Positions 17,271 through 26,404 are shown, numbered from the stretch's first letter. The stretch: DNA of 64,000 nucleotides from JBDXHU01 sp039989475 (GCA_039989475.1 JBDXHU010000005.1:124001-188000), one strand, 5' to 3'. The notes: generated by a model from the sequence alone, not told the origin. Numbers and translations: made by a program.

Positions 17271-17906
17271 ATGTCACCGAGAAAATCCCAACGGCGCCAA
17301 CAAATCCTTGAAGCCCTGGCACATATGCTGGAGGCGGGACCCGGTGAACGCATCACAACGGCGCGACTGGCTGGCCAGGTTGGTGTTTCCGAGGCAGCCC
17401 TGTACCGACACTTTCCCAGCAAATCAAAGATGTTCGAAGGGCTCATCGAGTTCATTGAAGAAACCCTGTTCAGTCGGGTCAATATCATTCTGGCCGAGGA
17501 GAGCGGCGTCCACAGCCGCTGTGAGAAAATGCTGACGCTGCTGCTGGCCTTCGCCGAGCGCAATCCCGGCATTACGCGAATACTCACAGGCGATGCCCTG
17601 GCCGGTGAATCCGAAAGGCTGCACGCTCGCGTTGCACAATTATTTGACCGCTTCGAAACCCAGTTGAAGCAGGTTTTGCGCGAGGCGGAAATGCGCGAGG
17701 GTTTGCGCCCGGTACTGCCGGTTAATAGCGCGGCCAACTTGCTGTTGGCCACCGCCGAAGGCAGGATTTCACAGTATGTGCGCAGTGGTTTCCAGCGCTC
17801 TCCCACTGAAGCATGGCCAGAGCAATGGCAGCAACTCAGTACGGGCTTCTTCCGAGAGAATGTTCAGGCGCCACAGGCGTCGCAGGCCGGTCAGAGCCTG
17901 GTCTAG
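17271..17906 (+). CDS. slmA: Nucleoid occlusion factor SlmA
   Basis: A 211-aa TetR-fold DNA-binding protein that blocks FtsZ assembly over the nucleoid. The start (MSPRKSQRRQQILEALAHML), the HTH (RITTARLAGQVGVSEAALYRHFPSKSKMFEGL) and the effector domain with NPGITRILTGDAL match SlmA rather than metabolic TetR repressors. The locus after argB and before pyrE is conserved. No strong ribosome site is seen; the start is chosen by family alignment. Confidence 0.93.
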   Translation: MSPRKSQRRQQILEALAHMLEAGPGERITTARLAGQVGVSEAALYRHFPSKSKMFEGLIEFIEETLFSRVNIILAEESGVHSRCEKMLTLLLAFAERNPGITRILTGDALAGESERLHARVAQLFDRFETQLKQVLREAEMREGLRPVLPVNSAANLLLATAEGRISQYVRSGFQRSPTEAWPEQWQQLSTGFFRENVQAPQASQAGQSLV

Positions 17907-17939
17907 AGGGAAAAGTTTGGGGCTTCGGGCTGAGCTCTT

Positions 17940-17981
17940 TAGTCTGAACTACTTGCTAATCTGAACTCTCTAATCTGAACT
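17940..17981. repeat. Short triple repeat around TAATCTGAACT
   Basis: Three copies of TARTCTGAACT (17940-17950, 17957-17967, 17971-17981) lie between slmA and the convergent downstream gene. The last overlaps that gene's 3' end. This looks like a small tandem duplication; no function is apparent. Confidence 0.6.
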
Positions 17982-18647
17982 ACGCGAGTAACGTCTACGT
18001 AGCTCTACTTTATCCAGCAGCAGGGCAAAGCGTTCGATGTCCCGCTGGAATCCCTGCTCAACCACTTCGATTTCACGCTTGCGATCCTCGATGGAGCGTT
18101 CGGTTTCAGTGATCTCACTGCGCAAACCATCAATGGCCACCACCACGTCGACAGGCACCTCACCACCGCGGCGCTCGATATCAGCGGCTCGCTCCTGGTT
18201 GCTTTCCACTTGCAGCTTGAGAGAGCGCACGTTGCTACGCAATATGCTGATACGAATACGCAGCTCACTGAGGGAGCGGTCACGCGCGGCTTCAATATCT
18301 TCAATACTGCTGTAACGAATAAGCAACGATTCGTCCCACTTGCGCAAGCGCTCGGCTTCCTCAGCCGCAACCCGCGCCTGGTAGGCTTCACTGGACTTAT
18401 CGGCCATCTCTTCGTCGGTCAGGCTGCGAGGCACTGACCGGTGCAGCGAACCATCCCGGTTGAGAATTTCGTAGCCCTTATGCACATACTGGGGTGGAAT
18501 GTTGTAGTTGATAACGGTCACGCCCTCGGAATTTACATACCGATAGAGATACTCCGCCGCCGAGGCAGCAGAAACGCCGGCGGCGAGCAAAAGCCCGGCC
18601 AGAAGCGACGTTAGCCGAATTACAAAAGGCGTTCTCATATGAACCAT
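17970..18647 (-). CDS. Exported coiled-coil protein with DUF4124-like N-terminus
   Basis: About 225 aa. A signal peptide (LTSLLAGLLLAAGVSAASA) is followed by EYLYRYVNSEGVTVINYNIPPQYVHKGYE. This resembles the DUF4124 module, a small beta domain in periplasmic proteins. From about residue 75 the chain is charged and heptad-like (RVAAEEAERLRKW, then long Arg/Glu helices), indicating a coiled coil. The ATG at 18647 is chosen; 18638 (MRTPF) is an alternative. Function is unknown. It sits between slmA and pyrE on the minus strand. Confidence 0.75.
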   Translation of the reverse strand: MVHMRTPFVIRLTSLLAGLLLAAGVSAASAAEYLYRYVNSEGVTVINYNIPPQYVHKGYEILNRDGSLHRSVPRSLTDEEMADKSSEAYQARVAAEEAERLRKWDESLLIRYSSIEDIEAARDRSLSELRIRISILRSNVRSLKLQVESNQERAADIERRGGEVPVDVVVAIDGLRSEITETERSIEDRKREIEVVEQGFQRDIERFALLLDKVELRRRYSRSSD

Positions 18648-18696
18648 TGTTTTACAAGCTTGCTCCAATATAGGCGCTCAGGCACCGACGCACAAG

Positions 18697-19344
18697 TCAG
18701 GCAACGCCATACTGTGATCGGTATAACAGCATTGGCTCCAAAGCAGCGCCAGCGCTGCCTCCAAGCTGCTTCAAATACTCGATAAGGTCAAGCAAGTTCA
18801 CAATACTTAACACCTGCAATCCATACTCCTGTTCGATCTCCTGAATGGCAGAAAGTTCGCTCTGGCCGCGTTCCTGTCGATCCAGGCCTATAGCCACCGC
18901 AGCACACTCGGCGCCCTGGGCTTCGATCAAACTGATTACCTCACGCACCGCGGTACCGGCGGTGATCACATCGTCGACCACCAGCACCCGGCCCTCTAGC
19001 GGGGCCCCCACCAGCACGCCCCCTTCACCGTGATCCTTGGCCTCCTTGCGATTATAGGCCCAGGGCACATCGCGTCCATGCTGGTCCGCCAGGGCGATGG
19101 CAATGCTCGCCGCCAGCGGAATGCCCTTGTAGGCGGGACCCAACATAACATCAAATTCCAGCCCGGATTCAACAATTGCGCTGGCGTAGCAGCGGCCCAG
19201 GGTGGCCAGGGCGGCTCCGGTGCAAAAGGCACCGGCATTAAAAAAATAGGGGCTCTGACGCCCCGACTTCAGCGTGAACTCGCCAAATTTGAGCGCGTCC
19301 TGCTCGCGCGCCAGCTCGATAAAGGATTCTTGGTAGTCTTTCAT
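18697..19344 (-). CDS. pyrE: Orotate phosphoribosyltransferase PyrE
   Basis: A 215-aa enzyme that joins orotate and PRPP to give OMP in pyrimidine synthesis. The PRPP-binding motif is VLVVDDVITAGTAVRE in the middle of the protein. Substrate-site elements FGEFTLKSGRQSPYFFNAG and GPAYKGIPLA are present. It is divergent from crc across a 171-nt region, the same pyrE/crc arrangement as in Pseudomonas. Confidence 0.97.
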   Translation of the reverse strand: MKDYQESFIELAREQDALKFGEFTLKSGRQSPYFFNAGAFCTGAALATLGRCYASAIVESGLEFDVMLGPAYKGIPLAASIAIALADQHGRDVPWAYNRKEAKDHGEGGVLVGAPLEGRVLVVDDVITAGTAVREVISLIEAQGAECAAVAIGLDRQERGQSELSAIQEIEQEYGLQVLSIVNLLDLIEYLKQLGGSAGAALEPMLLYRSQYGVA

Positions 19345-19371
19345 TGCCGTGGGTTCCCTTGGGGCAGTAGT

Positions 19372-19399
19372 TTGCAGCCGCCCGAATATGGGGTATAAA
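19372..19399 (+). promoter_or_regulatory. Possible promoter for crc
   Basis: TTGCAG (19372-19377) and TATAAA (19394-19399) are spaced 16 nt apart in the pyrE/crc divergent region, about 115 nt upstream of the crc start. The fit is good but unproven. Confidence 0.5.
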
Positions 19400-19515
19400 G
19401 TCCCTCCTGCGGCCGCAACAATGTAATCATAATAACGTGTCCGGCGGCAGCGCTAAACATCACAACCGCATACGACCCGGCAACGGGAATCACTCGTCCG
19501 CTTAAGGAGCTTTTG

Positions 19516-20286
19516 ATGAGAGTTATCAGTTTATGCGCTGACGGCATCCAAAGTGCAGCTGATAAAGGATTTTATGACTGGGTTCTCGACCAGGATGCTG
19601 ATTTTATCTGCATCCAGGACCTGGCTTGTGGTGAGTACGATTTGCAGGCCGACCGGTATTTCCCCAGCGACTACAACGCCTACTTTTTCGATTCGGTGGA
19701 AGGCAAGTCCAACGGTGTCGCCCTGTACTGCAAAACCCTGCCCAAAGCCATCATGACCGGACTCGGGTTCAGCGACTTTGATATGGAAGGCCGTTACATA
19801 CAGGCCGACTATGGCAATGTCAGCGTCGGCTGCCTGTTGGCACCCCCGGGCGGCGCAGCAGGCAGTGAGGAACAGGACCGCAAAAACCAGTTCTTTGCCA
19901 TGTTGCAGTCGCATCTGGCCAAGATTCGCAACAAACGGCGGGAGTTCATCATCTGCGGGGGCTGGAACCTGGCGCATACGGCGGCGGACGTACAGGACAC
20001 GGAACGCAATTCAAATAGCTCCGGGTTTCTGGCCGAGGAGCGCCAGTGGATGGACGAGGTGCTGGAGCTCGGCTACGTCGACGGCTTTCGCGAGATCAAC
20101 TCAGATTCAGACGAATTCAGCTGGTGGCCGGAGGGCGACCGCAGCAGCAATGGTATGCGCACAGATTTCCAGCTGGTTTCAGCGGGCACAAAATACGCCA
20201 TCGAATATGGCGCGATCTACAAGAGCCAGGAATTCTCCAGCCACGCGCCCATTATCATGGACTACGACATAGAGCCCAGCATTTAA
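19516..20286 (+). CDS. crc: Catabolite repression control protein Crc homologue
   Basis: A 256-aa endonuclease/exonuclease/phosphatase-fold protein; AAGGAG lies 6 nt before the ATG at 19516. In Pseudomonas, Crc acts with Hfq to block translation of catabolic mRNAs and has lost nuclease activity. Here the active-site motifs of exonuclease III-like enzymes are also changed: IQDL replaces (L)QET, CGGWNLAH replaces GDxN-AH, and SSHAPI replaces SDHAP. This argues for a regulatory rather than catalytic role. Position between pyrE and rph matches Pseudomonas. An active phosphodiesterase is less likely. Confidence 0.85.
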   Translation: MRVISLCADGIQSAADKGFYDWVLDQDADFICIQDLACGEYDLQADRYFPSDYNAYFFDSVEGKSNGVALYCKTLPKAIMTGLGFSDFDMEGRYIQADYGNVSVGCLLAPPGGAAGSEEQDRKNQFFAMLQSHLAKIRNKRREFIICGGWNLAHTAADVQDTERNSNSSGFLAEERQWMDEVLELGYVDGFREINSDSDEFSWWPEGDRSSNGMRTDFQLVSAGTKYAIEYGAIYKSQEFSSHAPIIMDYDIEPSI

Positions 20287-20297
20287 ACAAGCCCTGC

Positions 20298-21020
20298 TTA
20301 AACCGACTGCAGGGCCGCCTTCTGTATTTCTACCAGCTCCTCAATACCTGCGCTGGCCAGGTCCAGCATGGCATCCAGTTCACGGCGATTGAAGGCGGCA
20401 CCTTCTGCCGTGCCCTGCACTTCGATAAATTCTCCGCCCTCGGCCATGATCACGTTCATATCCGTATCGGCCGTTGAATCTTCCGCATAATCCAGGTCAA
20501 TAACCGGCTCGCCATCCACCACGCCCACCGACACCGAGGCAATCATCTGTCGCAGCGGGTCCGAGCTCAGCTTCTTCTCCCGCTGCAAGTGGCGCAAGGC
20601 GTCAACCAGGGCCACGCAGCTGCCGCTGATAGCCGCCGTGCGGGTACCCCCGTCAGCCTGGATAACGTCGCAGTCGAAGTTAATGGTGTACTCGCCCAGC
20701 TTTTTCATATCGACAGCTGCCCGCAGGGACCGGCCAATCAAGCGCTGGATCTCTACCGTGCGACCACCCTGTTTGCCCCGGGCCGCCTCGCGGCCCATGC
20801 GTTCGCCGGTGGAGCGGGGCAACATGCCGTACTCCGCTGTTATCCAGCCACTGCCCTGGCCACGCAGGAAGCGCGGCACGCCCTCGCTGACGCTGGCGGT
20901 GCAGATCACCTTGGTGTTGCCAAAGGCCACCAACACCGAGCCCTCGGCGTGGCAGGTAAAGTTACGGGTAAACGAGATATCGCGCAGCTGCGAAGGCTGC
21001 CGGCCGCTGGGTCGTGACAT
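20298..21020 (-). CDS. rph: Ribonuclease PH
   Basis: A 240-aa phosphorolytic 3'-5' exoribonuclease that trims tRNA 3' ends. Motifs are SRPSGR..QLRDISFTRNFT at the N-terminus, GSVLVAFGNTKVICTASV, the phosphate-site region RSTGERMGREAARGKQGGRTVEIQRLIGRSLR (full-length, not truncated as in some E. coli), and DLDYAEDSTADTDMNVIM. Start 21020 follows GGATGT and excludes ten upstream codons. It is divergent from yicC. Confidence 0.96.
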   Translation of the reverse strand: MSRPSGRQPSQLRDISFTRNFTCHAEGSVLVAFGNTKVICTASVSEGVPRFLRGQGSGWITAEYGMLPRSTGERMGREAARGKQGGRTVEIQRLIGRSLRAAVDMKKLGEYTINFDCDVIQADGGTRTAAISGSCVALVDALRHLQREKKLSSDPLRQMIASVSVGVVDGEPVIDLDYAEDSTADTDMNVIMAEGGEFIEVQGTAEGAAFNRRELDAMLDLASAGIEELVEIQKAALQSV

Positions 21021-21149
21021 AGGACACATCCAAAGATAAAGGCGGCGCATTATACGTCAAATTATTGCGTAACTCTGACTAATTGCTCAGAGTGGCCCTA
21101 GCCAAACAGGGTAGTGCTGTTAAAATCATTCGCTTTTCGGGGGTACTGA

Positions 21150-22019
21150 ATGCCGGTCAATAGCATGACTGCCTTTGCCAGGGAGGCTGACGACGCCAGT
21201 CAAGGTAGCCTGGTGGTGGAGATCCGTTCGGTCAATCACCGCTACCTGGATTGTGTTTTCAAATTGCCGGAGCAATTGCGGGGCCTGGAGCCAGCGCTAA
21301 GACAGCAGACACAGGCTGCGCTCGCCCGTGGCAAGCTGGAAGTGCAAATGCGCTGGCAGGCACAGCCGGGGCTCAGTGACGCGCTGCAGGTAAACCCGCA
21401 ACGGCTGACACAGCTGGCGGAAGCCATGCAGGTAGTCAGCGAGAGCGTCCCCACCAGCCAGACACCCACAACACTGGAGATTTTGCAGTGGCCGGGGGTG
21501 GTCGCTGCCGCCGGCGACGATGCTGACAGCATCAACACACTCGCGGCGTCCGTATTCCAACGAGCATTGCAGACCCTGCAGGAAACACGGGCCCGGGAAG
21601 GGGAGAAAATGAGCCAGCTCATTCTCGAGCGGCTGCAACAGGTCGGCGAAGAGGTCCGTGCTGCGCGCAGCCGCATGCCGGAGTTGCTGGCACAACAACG
21701 CCAGCGCCTGGAAACCAGGCTGGCGGAACTGGATATTGAGGTGGAGCCAGGCCGGGTCGAGCAAGAACTGGTGATGCTGGCCCAGAAAGCCGATGTCGAA
21801 GAGGAACTGGACCGGCTTGAAGCCCATGTGCAGGAAGTTGAGCGGGTACTGGCCAAGGGCGGCCCCTGTGGCAGGCGACTGGATTTCCTCATGCAGGAAT
21901 TAAACCGCGAGGCGAACACCCTGTCCTCCAAGTCGATTTCAGGCAGCACCACACAAAATGCTGTAGAACTTAAAGTGCTCATCGAACAGATGCGCGAGCA
22001 AATCCAGAATCTGGAGTAG
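21150..22019 (+). CDS. yicC: YicC family protein
   Basis: A 289-aa protein with MTAFAREADD, the EIRSVNHRYLD motif near residue 27 and the C-terminal GRRLDFLMQELNREANTLSSKS motif, both diagnostic of YicC/YloC. The family is an endoribonuclease-like group linked to RNA degradation and stationary-phase growth. GGGGG precedes the start. gmk begins 8 nt after the stop, the conserved yicC-gmk pair. Confidence 0.94.
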   Translation: MPVNSMTAFAREADDASQGSLVVEIRSVNHRYLDCVFKLPEQLRGLEPALRQQTQAALARGKLEVQMRWQAQPGLSDALQVNPQRLTQLAEAMQVVSESVPTSQTPTTLEILQWPGVVAAAGDDADSINTLAASVFQRALQTLQETRAREGEKMSQLILERLQQVGEEVRAARSRMPELLAQQRQRLETRLAELDIEVEPGRVEQELVMLAQKADVEEELDRLEAHVQEVERVLAKGGPCGRRLDFLMQELNREANTLSSKSISGSTTQNAVELKVLIEQMREQIQNLE

Positions 22020-22027
22020 AAGCCACT

Positions 22028-22645
22028 ATGTCAAACCCCGGGACACTGTTCACGGTCTCCGCGCCCAGTGGCGCAGGCAAGACCAGCCTGGTTGAGGCCC
22101 TGGTCAGTCGCTGCCCCCAGGTCAGCGTATCAATCTCACACACCACCCGGGAGATGCGCCCGGGTGAGCGCGATGGCACCAGCTACCACTTCGTCACCGA
22201 AGCGGCATTCCAGGAAATGTTGTCCCGCAGCGCCTTCCTCGAGCATGCCCAGGTGTTCAATTATTTCTATGGCACCTCGGAAGAGTGGGTGAATGAGCAG
22301 CTTGCCAACGGCCGCGACGTGATCCTGGAGATTGACTGGCAGGGTGCTGAGCAGATCAAACGGCAGCGCCCCGACAGTGTCGCTGTCTTTATCCTGCCCC
22401 CCTCAAGACAGGCCCTGCGCGAGCGACTGACCAACCGGGGCCGCGATGGCGACGAGGTCATTCAGCAGCGCATGAACCAGGCGGTAGAGCAAATTTCACA
22501 CTATCCGGAAGCCGATTACATCGTCGTTAACGATGTATTCGAGCAAGCCCTGGATGAACTGGAGAGCATTGTCGACTCGCAGCGATTGGCGGTTTCCCGG
22601 CAAATTGTGCGACTGCAAGCTTTACTGACAGAATTACTGTCGTAA
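22028..22645 (+). CDS. gmk: Guanylate kinase
   Basis: A 205-aa kinase converting GMP to GDP. The P-loop is SAPSGAGKTSLVEAL (residues ~10-24). The GMP-binding segment SISHTTREMRPGERDGTSYHFV and the lid LTNRGRDGDEVI are present. It follows yicC and precedes rpoZ and spoT, so GTP supply and the (p)ppGpp enzyme are encoded together. Confidence 0.97.
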   Translation: MSNPGTLFTVSAPSGAGKTSLVEALVSRCPQVSVSISHTTREMRPGERDGTSYHFVTEAAFQEMLSRSAFLEHAQVFNYFYGTSEEWVNEQLANGRDVILEIDWQGAEQIKRQRPDSVAVFILPPSRQALRERLTNRGRDGDEVIQQRMNQAVEQISHYPEADYIVVNDVFEQALDELESIVDSQRLAVSRQIVRLQALLTELLS

Positions 22646-22656
22646 GCCAATGTTTT

Positions 22657-22665
22657 TGCTATAAT
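22657..22665 (+). promoter_or_regulatory. Extended -10 promoter upstream of rpoZ
   Basis: TGCTATAAT is a perfect TATAAT hexamer with the TGn extension. It begins 12 nt after the gmk stop, about 120 nt before rpoZ. No good -35 is seen at 16-18 nt, as is common for extended -10 promoters. It probably gives rpoZ-spoT its own transcript. Confidence 0.65.
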
Positions 22666-22786
22666 TTGCCGTTCCCTCGGGTGTGCAGTAGCAACCCGGC
22701 TAAAATATTTGTTGAATCAGTGGTCTCGCAAGCGACCGCCGGTTGAGCTTTTTGTAATTTATTAAGCAGTACACAGGATTAGATGA

Positions 22787-23047
22787 ATGGCACGCGTAAC
22801 CGTAGAAGATTGTCTGGAAAACGTAGCAAATCGCTTTGAGCTGGTCATGGTCGCCAGCAAACGCGCCCGGCAGATGGCCACCGGCGGCAAAGAGCCCATG
22901 GTCGATGAAGAGTCTGATAAGCCCACAGTAATCGCCCTGCGCGAAATCGCCGACGGCTTCGTTACTCCGGACATCCTGACCCGCGAAGAAGAGGTCGATG
23001 TAGAGGAAGAGCTGCTCGAAGCCATGGAGTCCAGCGAGGCAATCTAG
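22787..23047 (+). CDS. rpoZ: DNA-directed RNA polymerase omega subunit
   Basis: An 86-aa omega subunit that aids beta' folding and forms part of the ppGpp site 1 on RNA polymerase. The start MARVTVEDCLENVANRFELV and the core ASKRARQMATG...NKPTVIALREIA-like segment are diagnostic. The Glu-rich tail is normal. It precedes spoT by 35 nt. Confidence 0.97.
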   Translation: MARVTVEDCLENVANRFELVMVASKRARQMATGGKEPMVDEESDKPTVIALREIADGFVTPDILTREEEVDVEEELLEAMESSEAI

Positions 23048-23082
23048 CCTCAACCCGCTGAGGAGGGCCGGAGCAGCAGCTA

Positions 23083-25200
23083 ATGAACAGCATCAGCGCC
23101 CTCGACAGCACCCTGCAAACCTACCTCAGCCCGGACCAGAGCAACCAGGTCAAGCGCGCCTACTACTTTGCCGAACAGGCCCACCATGGCCAGTTTCGCC
23201 GCAGTGGCGAGCCCTATGTGACCCACCCGCTGGCCGTGGCTGGCATTCTCGCCGACATGCACATGGACCATCAGAGCCTGATGGCCGCCATGCTGCATGA
23301 TGTCATCGAGGACACCGGCATCGACAAGTCGGCGATCGGCTCACAGTTTGGTCCCACCGTGGCTGACCTCGTCGACGGCGTCAGCAAGCTAACCCAGATC
23401 GAATTCAGCTCCCAGGCCGAAAAGCAGGCGGAAAACTTCCAGAAGATGGCCCTGGCCATGGCCAAGGATATCCGCGTTATCCTGGTCAAGCTGGCGGACC
23501 GCTTGCACAACATGCGCACGCTCGGTGTCTTGCAGATGGACAAGCGCCGCCGCATCGCCCGCGAAACCCTCGATATGTACGCTCCCATTGCCATGCGGCT
23601 GGGTATGAATAATGTGCGCATGGAGTTTGAAAACCTGGGCTTCAATGCCCTGCACCCGATGCGCTCGGAGCGAATCTCGGTGGCCCTGCGCAAGGCCCGC
23701 GGCAATCGCAAGGAGCTGGTGGAAAAAATCCGCCACCAGATCGAAGCCTGCCTGGAGCAGGAAGGCCACCACGCGGAAATTCTCGGCCGCGAAAAGCACC
23801 TCTACAGCATCTACATGAAGATGAAGAGCAAGGGCAAAAGCTTTTCCGAGATCATGGATATCTTCGCCTTTCGCATTATCGTCGACTCGGTAGACAGCTG
23901 CTATCGCGTGCTGGGTTGTATACACAGTCTGTACAAGCCGGTGCCGGGAGAGTTCAAGGACTACATCGCCATCCCTAAAGCCAACGGCTACCAGTCCCTG
24001 CACACGGTACTTATGGGCATGCACGGCGTACCTATCGAGATCCAGATCCGGACCCGGGAAATGGAAGAGATGGCCAACAACGGCATTGCCGCACACTGGC
24101 TCTATAAGTCCTCCGACAGCGCCTCGGTTAACGGCAGCCATGCCCGCGCCCGGGAGTGGGTGCAGGGTTTACTGGAAATGCAGCAACGCGCCGGCAACTC
24201 CATGGAATTCATTGAGAGCGTGAAAATAGACCTGTTCCCGGACGAGGTCTACGTGTTCACTCCCAAGGGCGACATCATGGAATTACCCCGCGGCGCAACC
24301 GCCGTGGACTTTGCCTACTCAGTGCACACCGGGGTAGGCAACAGTTGCGTCGCCTGTCGTATCAATCGGCGACTGGCGCCCCTGTCCGAGCCACTGCAGA
24401 GCGGCCAGACTGTGGAGATTCTGACCGCGCCTGGCGCCCGGCCCAACCCGGCCTGGTTTAACTACGCTGTCACCGCCAAGGCCAGGACCAATATCCGCCA
24501 CTTCCTCAAACAGCAGCGCCACGAAGATTCCGTGGCCCTGGGCCAGCGCTTGCTGGACAAGGCGCTGGGAGCGCTGGATACCCATTTCGATGCGCTGGAA
24601 CCGGGTAAAACCGCCGCCTACCTGGAACAGGCAGGATACCCGGCTATGGACCAGTTGCTGGAAGACATTGCCAAAGGCAACCGCGTTGCGACCATTACCG
24701 CCCAACATCTGCTGGGAGAAGCACCGGACCCGGACGGGGATGGCGATTTCAGTGCCCAGCCGGTCGCAATACGCGGCACCGAGGGCTTTATGGTCAGCTA
24801 CGCCGGCTGTTGCCACCCGATACCGGGCGACGCAATCGCCGGCTACATCAGCTCTGAGCGCGGCATCGTCGTGCACCGGGAACACTGCCACAACCTGGCT
24901 GAGCTGCGCGAAAATGCAGATCGCCTGGTGCCACTGCGCTGGGATGAGCAGGTGGAAGGTGAATTCAGTGCCGCCCTGCGCATCGAGGTAGAGAACCGGC
25001 GCGGCATGCTGGCCGTGCTGGCGACCCGCATCAACAGCCTGGATGCGAATATTGAAAAGATCAGCACCGAGGACAAGGACTACCAGTTCAGTTACGTCAA
25101 CCTGGAGATGTCGGTCAAAAACCGGGTGCAGCTGGCCGCAATTCTCAAGCGCCTGCGCGCACTGAAGGAAGTCCACAAAGTTACCCGTATCAAGAACTGA
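23083..25200 (+). CDS. spoT: Bifunctional (p)ppGpp synthetase/hydrolase SpoT
   Basis: A 705-aa stringent-response enzyme that balances ppGpp levels. The N-terminal HD hydrolase domain has His72-Asp73 in AMLHDVIEDT, the same numbering as E. coli SpoT, so hydrolase activity is expected. The synthetase domain (about 230-350) has EIMDIFAFRIIVDSVDSCYRVLG and DYIAIPKANGYQSLHT. TGS (PKGDIMELPRGATAVDFAYSVHT), the conserved-cysteine region (YAGCCHPIPGD) and a C-terminal ACT domain follow. It lies in the rpoZ-spoT-ridA-recG order. Confidence 0.97.
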   Translation: MNSISALDSTLQTYLSPDQSNQVKRAYYFAEQAHHGQFRRSGEPYVTHPLAVAGILADMHMDHQSLMAAMLHDVIEDTGIDKSAIGSQFGPTVADLVDGVSKLTQIEFSSQAEKQAENFQKMALAMAKDIRVILVKLADRLHNMRTLGVLQMDKRRRIARETLDMYAPIAMRLGMNNVRMEFENLGFNALHPMRSERISVALRKARGNRKELVEKIRHQIEACLEQEGHHAEILGREKHLYSIYMKMKSKGKSFSEIMDIFAFRIIVDSVDSCYRVLGCIHSLYKPVPGEFKDYIAIPKANGYQSLHTVLMGMHGVPIEIQIRTREMEEMANNGIAAHWLYKSSDSASVNGSHARAREWVQGLLEMQQRAGNSMEFIESVKIDLFPDEVYVFTPKGDIMELPRGATAVDFAYSVHTGVGNSCVACRINRRLAPLSEPLQSGQTVEILTAPGARPNPAWFNYAVTAKARTNIRHFLKQQRHEDSVALGQRLLDKALGALDTHFDALEPGKTAAYLEQAGYPAMDQLLEDIAKGNRVATITAQHLLGEAPDPDGDGDFSAQPVAIRGTEGFMVSYAGCCHPIPGDAIAGYISSERGIVVHREHCHNLAELRENADRLVPLRWDEQVEGEFSAALRIEVENRRGMLAVLATRINSLDANIEKISTEDKDYQFSYVNLEMSVKNRVQLAAILKRLRALKEVHKVTRIKN

Positions 25201-25214
25201 AGCCAGGAGACTGC

Positions 25215-25598
25215 ATGAGCAACCGCGCCGTAATTTCTACTCCCGATGCTCCCGAGGCCATCGGCCCCTATTCCCAGGCTGTGAAAGTCGGTAATACCGT
25301 GTGGCTGTCCGGGCAGATTCCCCTGGACCCCGAGACCATGGAAGTGGTGTCCGGTGATATCAGCGCCCAGGCAACCCGGGTATTTCAAAATCTCGCGGCG
25401 GTGGCAGAAGCCGCCGGCGGCAGTCTCGACGATGCGGTCAAGGTGAATATATCCCTCACTGACCTGGCTGACTTTGCGGCCGTCAATGAGGTGATGGCAA
25501 CGTTTTTCCAGGAACCCTATCCCGCCCGGGCCTGTGTTCAGGTCGCGGCCTTGCCCAAGGCCGTCGCGATCGAAGTAGAACTCATCATGGCGCTGTAG
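25215..25598 (+). CDS. ridA: RidA family 2-iminobutanoate/2-iminopropanoate deaminase
   Basis: A 127-aa trimeric enzyme that hydrolyses reactive enamine/imine intermediates from PLP enzymes. The family signature VNISLTDLADFAAVNEVMATFF and the catalytic-arginine segment PYPARACVQVAALPK are present, as is the N-terminal APEAIGPYSQAV. AGGAGA precedes the start. Its last 61 nt overlap the 3' end of a gene on the opposite strand. Confidence 0.96.
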   Translation: MSNRAVISTPDAPEAIGPYSQAVKVGNTVWLSGQIPLDPETMEVVSGDISAQATRVFQNLAAVAEAAGGSLDDAVKVNISLTDLADFAAVNEVMATFFQEPYPARACVQVAALPKAVAIEVELIMAL

Positions 25599-26404
25599 CC
25601 AGCCCGGTAATCCGGATAGCGCAAACGGTAGCCCGTCTGACGCAGCAGTTCATTGCGGCAACGGCGATTGGCGCTCATCAGCGGCGCCGTCGCTCTGGGC
25701 TCGGCAACCCCAAGCTGGGCTGCCAACCAGCTTTCCACCTCGAACTGCAGCGCCGGTTCATCATCCACGCCCAGGTATAGAGGGCCGCGATCCGGCAAAT
25801 CGATCAGGTGATCGAGAAAACCAATGCAATCCAGCCGGTGAATCCGATTACTGAAACGCGGCGGCTGCGCCTGGCAGATCTCGCCCGCGGCAATACGCTG
25901 TAACAGGCGGCTGGGCCAGCGCCCGTAGATGCCGGCAAAACGGACAATGGTCACCCGGTGGTGGCTGTCGCGTAAACGCGCCTCGGTCTCACACAGAATT
26001 TCGGCACAGGCATCATCCGGCTGCAGCGCTGAACTCTCATCGACCCAGTCACCGCCGCGATCACCGTAGACGCGGGTGCTGGACACGTAGAGGATGTCCC
26101 GCGGCGCCTGCTGTTGCCACTGCGCCAGCAGGTTTTCAACCGGCTGTAAGTAGCCGGCCCGATATCCCGCCTCGCCGCGGCCCGCCGGGGTTGGGGTCAA
26201 CACGGCCACATCGCATGCCACATCATTCAATTGCTGCAGTTGTGAGGGCTCAGAATAGTCCAGGGACAGCGACGGTAGTTCGGCTGGCAAGGCGCCAGTA
26301 TTGCGCCGCAGGGCCAGGGGTCGATGACCGCGTTCACGCAATTGCAGCGCCAAACCGGTGCCAATATCACCACATCCGATCAAGCAAACGTCTTTGGGCT
26401 TCAT
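25538..26404 (-). CDS. NAD(P)-dependent epimerase-like protein (YeeZ-type)
   Basis: A 288-aa Rossmann protein with the dinucleotide motif CLIGCGDIGTGLALQL at the start. YVSSTRVYGDRGGDWVDE carries the Tyr of the extended SDR active site, and the IVRFAGIYGRWPSRLLQRI segment follows. It resembles E. coli YeeZ; its substrate is unknown. The ATG at 26404 is chosen for its GAGG at 9 nt; an ATG at 26413 is the alternative. The last ~18 residues run antisense into ridA, beyond the usual family C-terminus. Confidence 0.85.
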   Translation of the reverse strand: MKPKDVCLIGCGDIGTGLALQLRERGHRPLALRRNTGALPAELPSLSLDYSEPSQLQQLNDVACDVAVLTPTPAGRGEAGYRAGYLQPVENLLAQWQQQAPRDILYVSSTRVYGDRGGDWVDESSALQPDDACAEILCETEARLRDSHHRVTIVRFAGIYGRWPSRLLQRIAAGEICQAQPPRFSNRIHRLDCIGFLDHLIDLPDRGPLYLGVDDEPALQFEVESWLAAQLGVAEPRATAPLMSANRRCRNELLRQTGYRLRYPDYRAGYSAMMSSTSIATALGKAAT

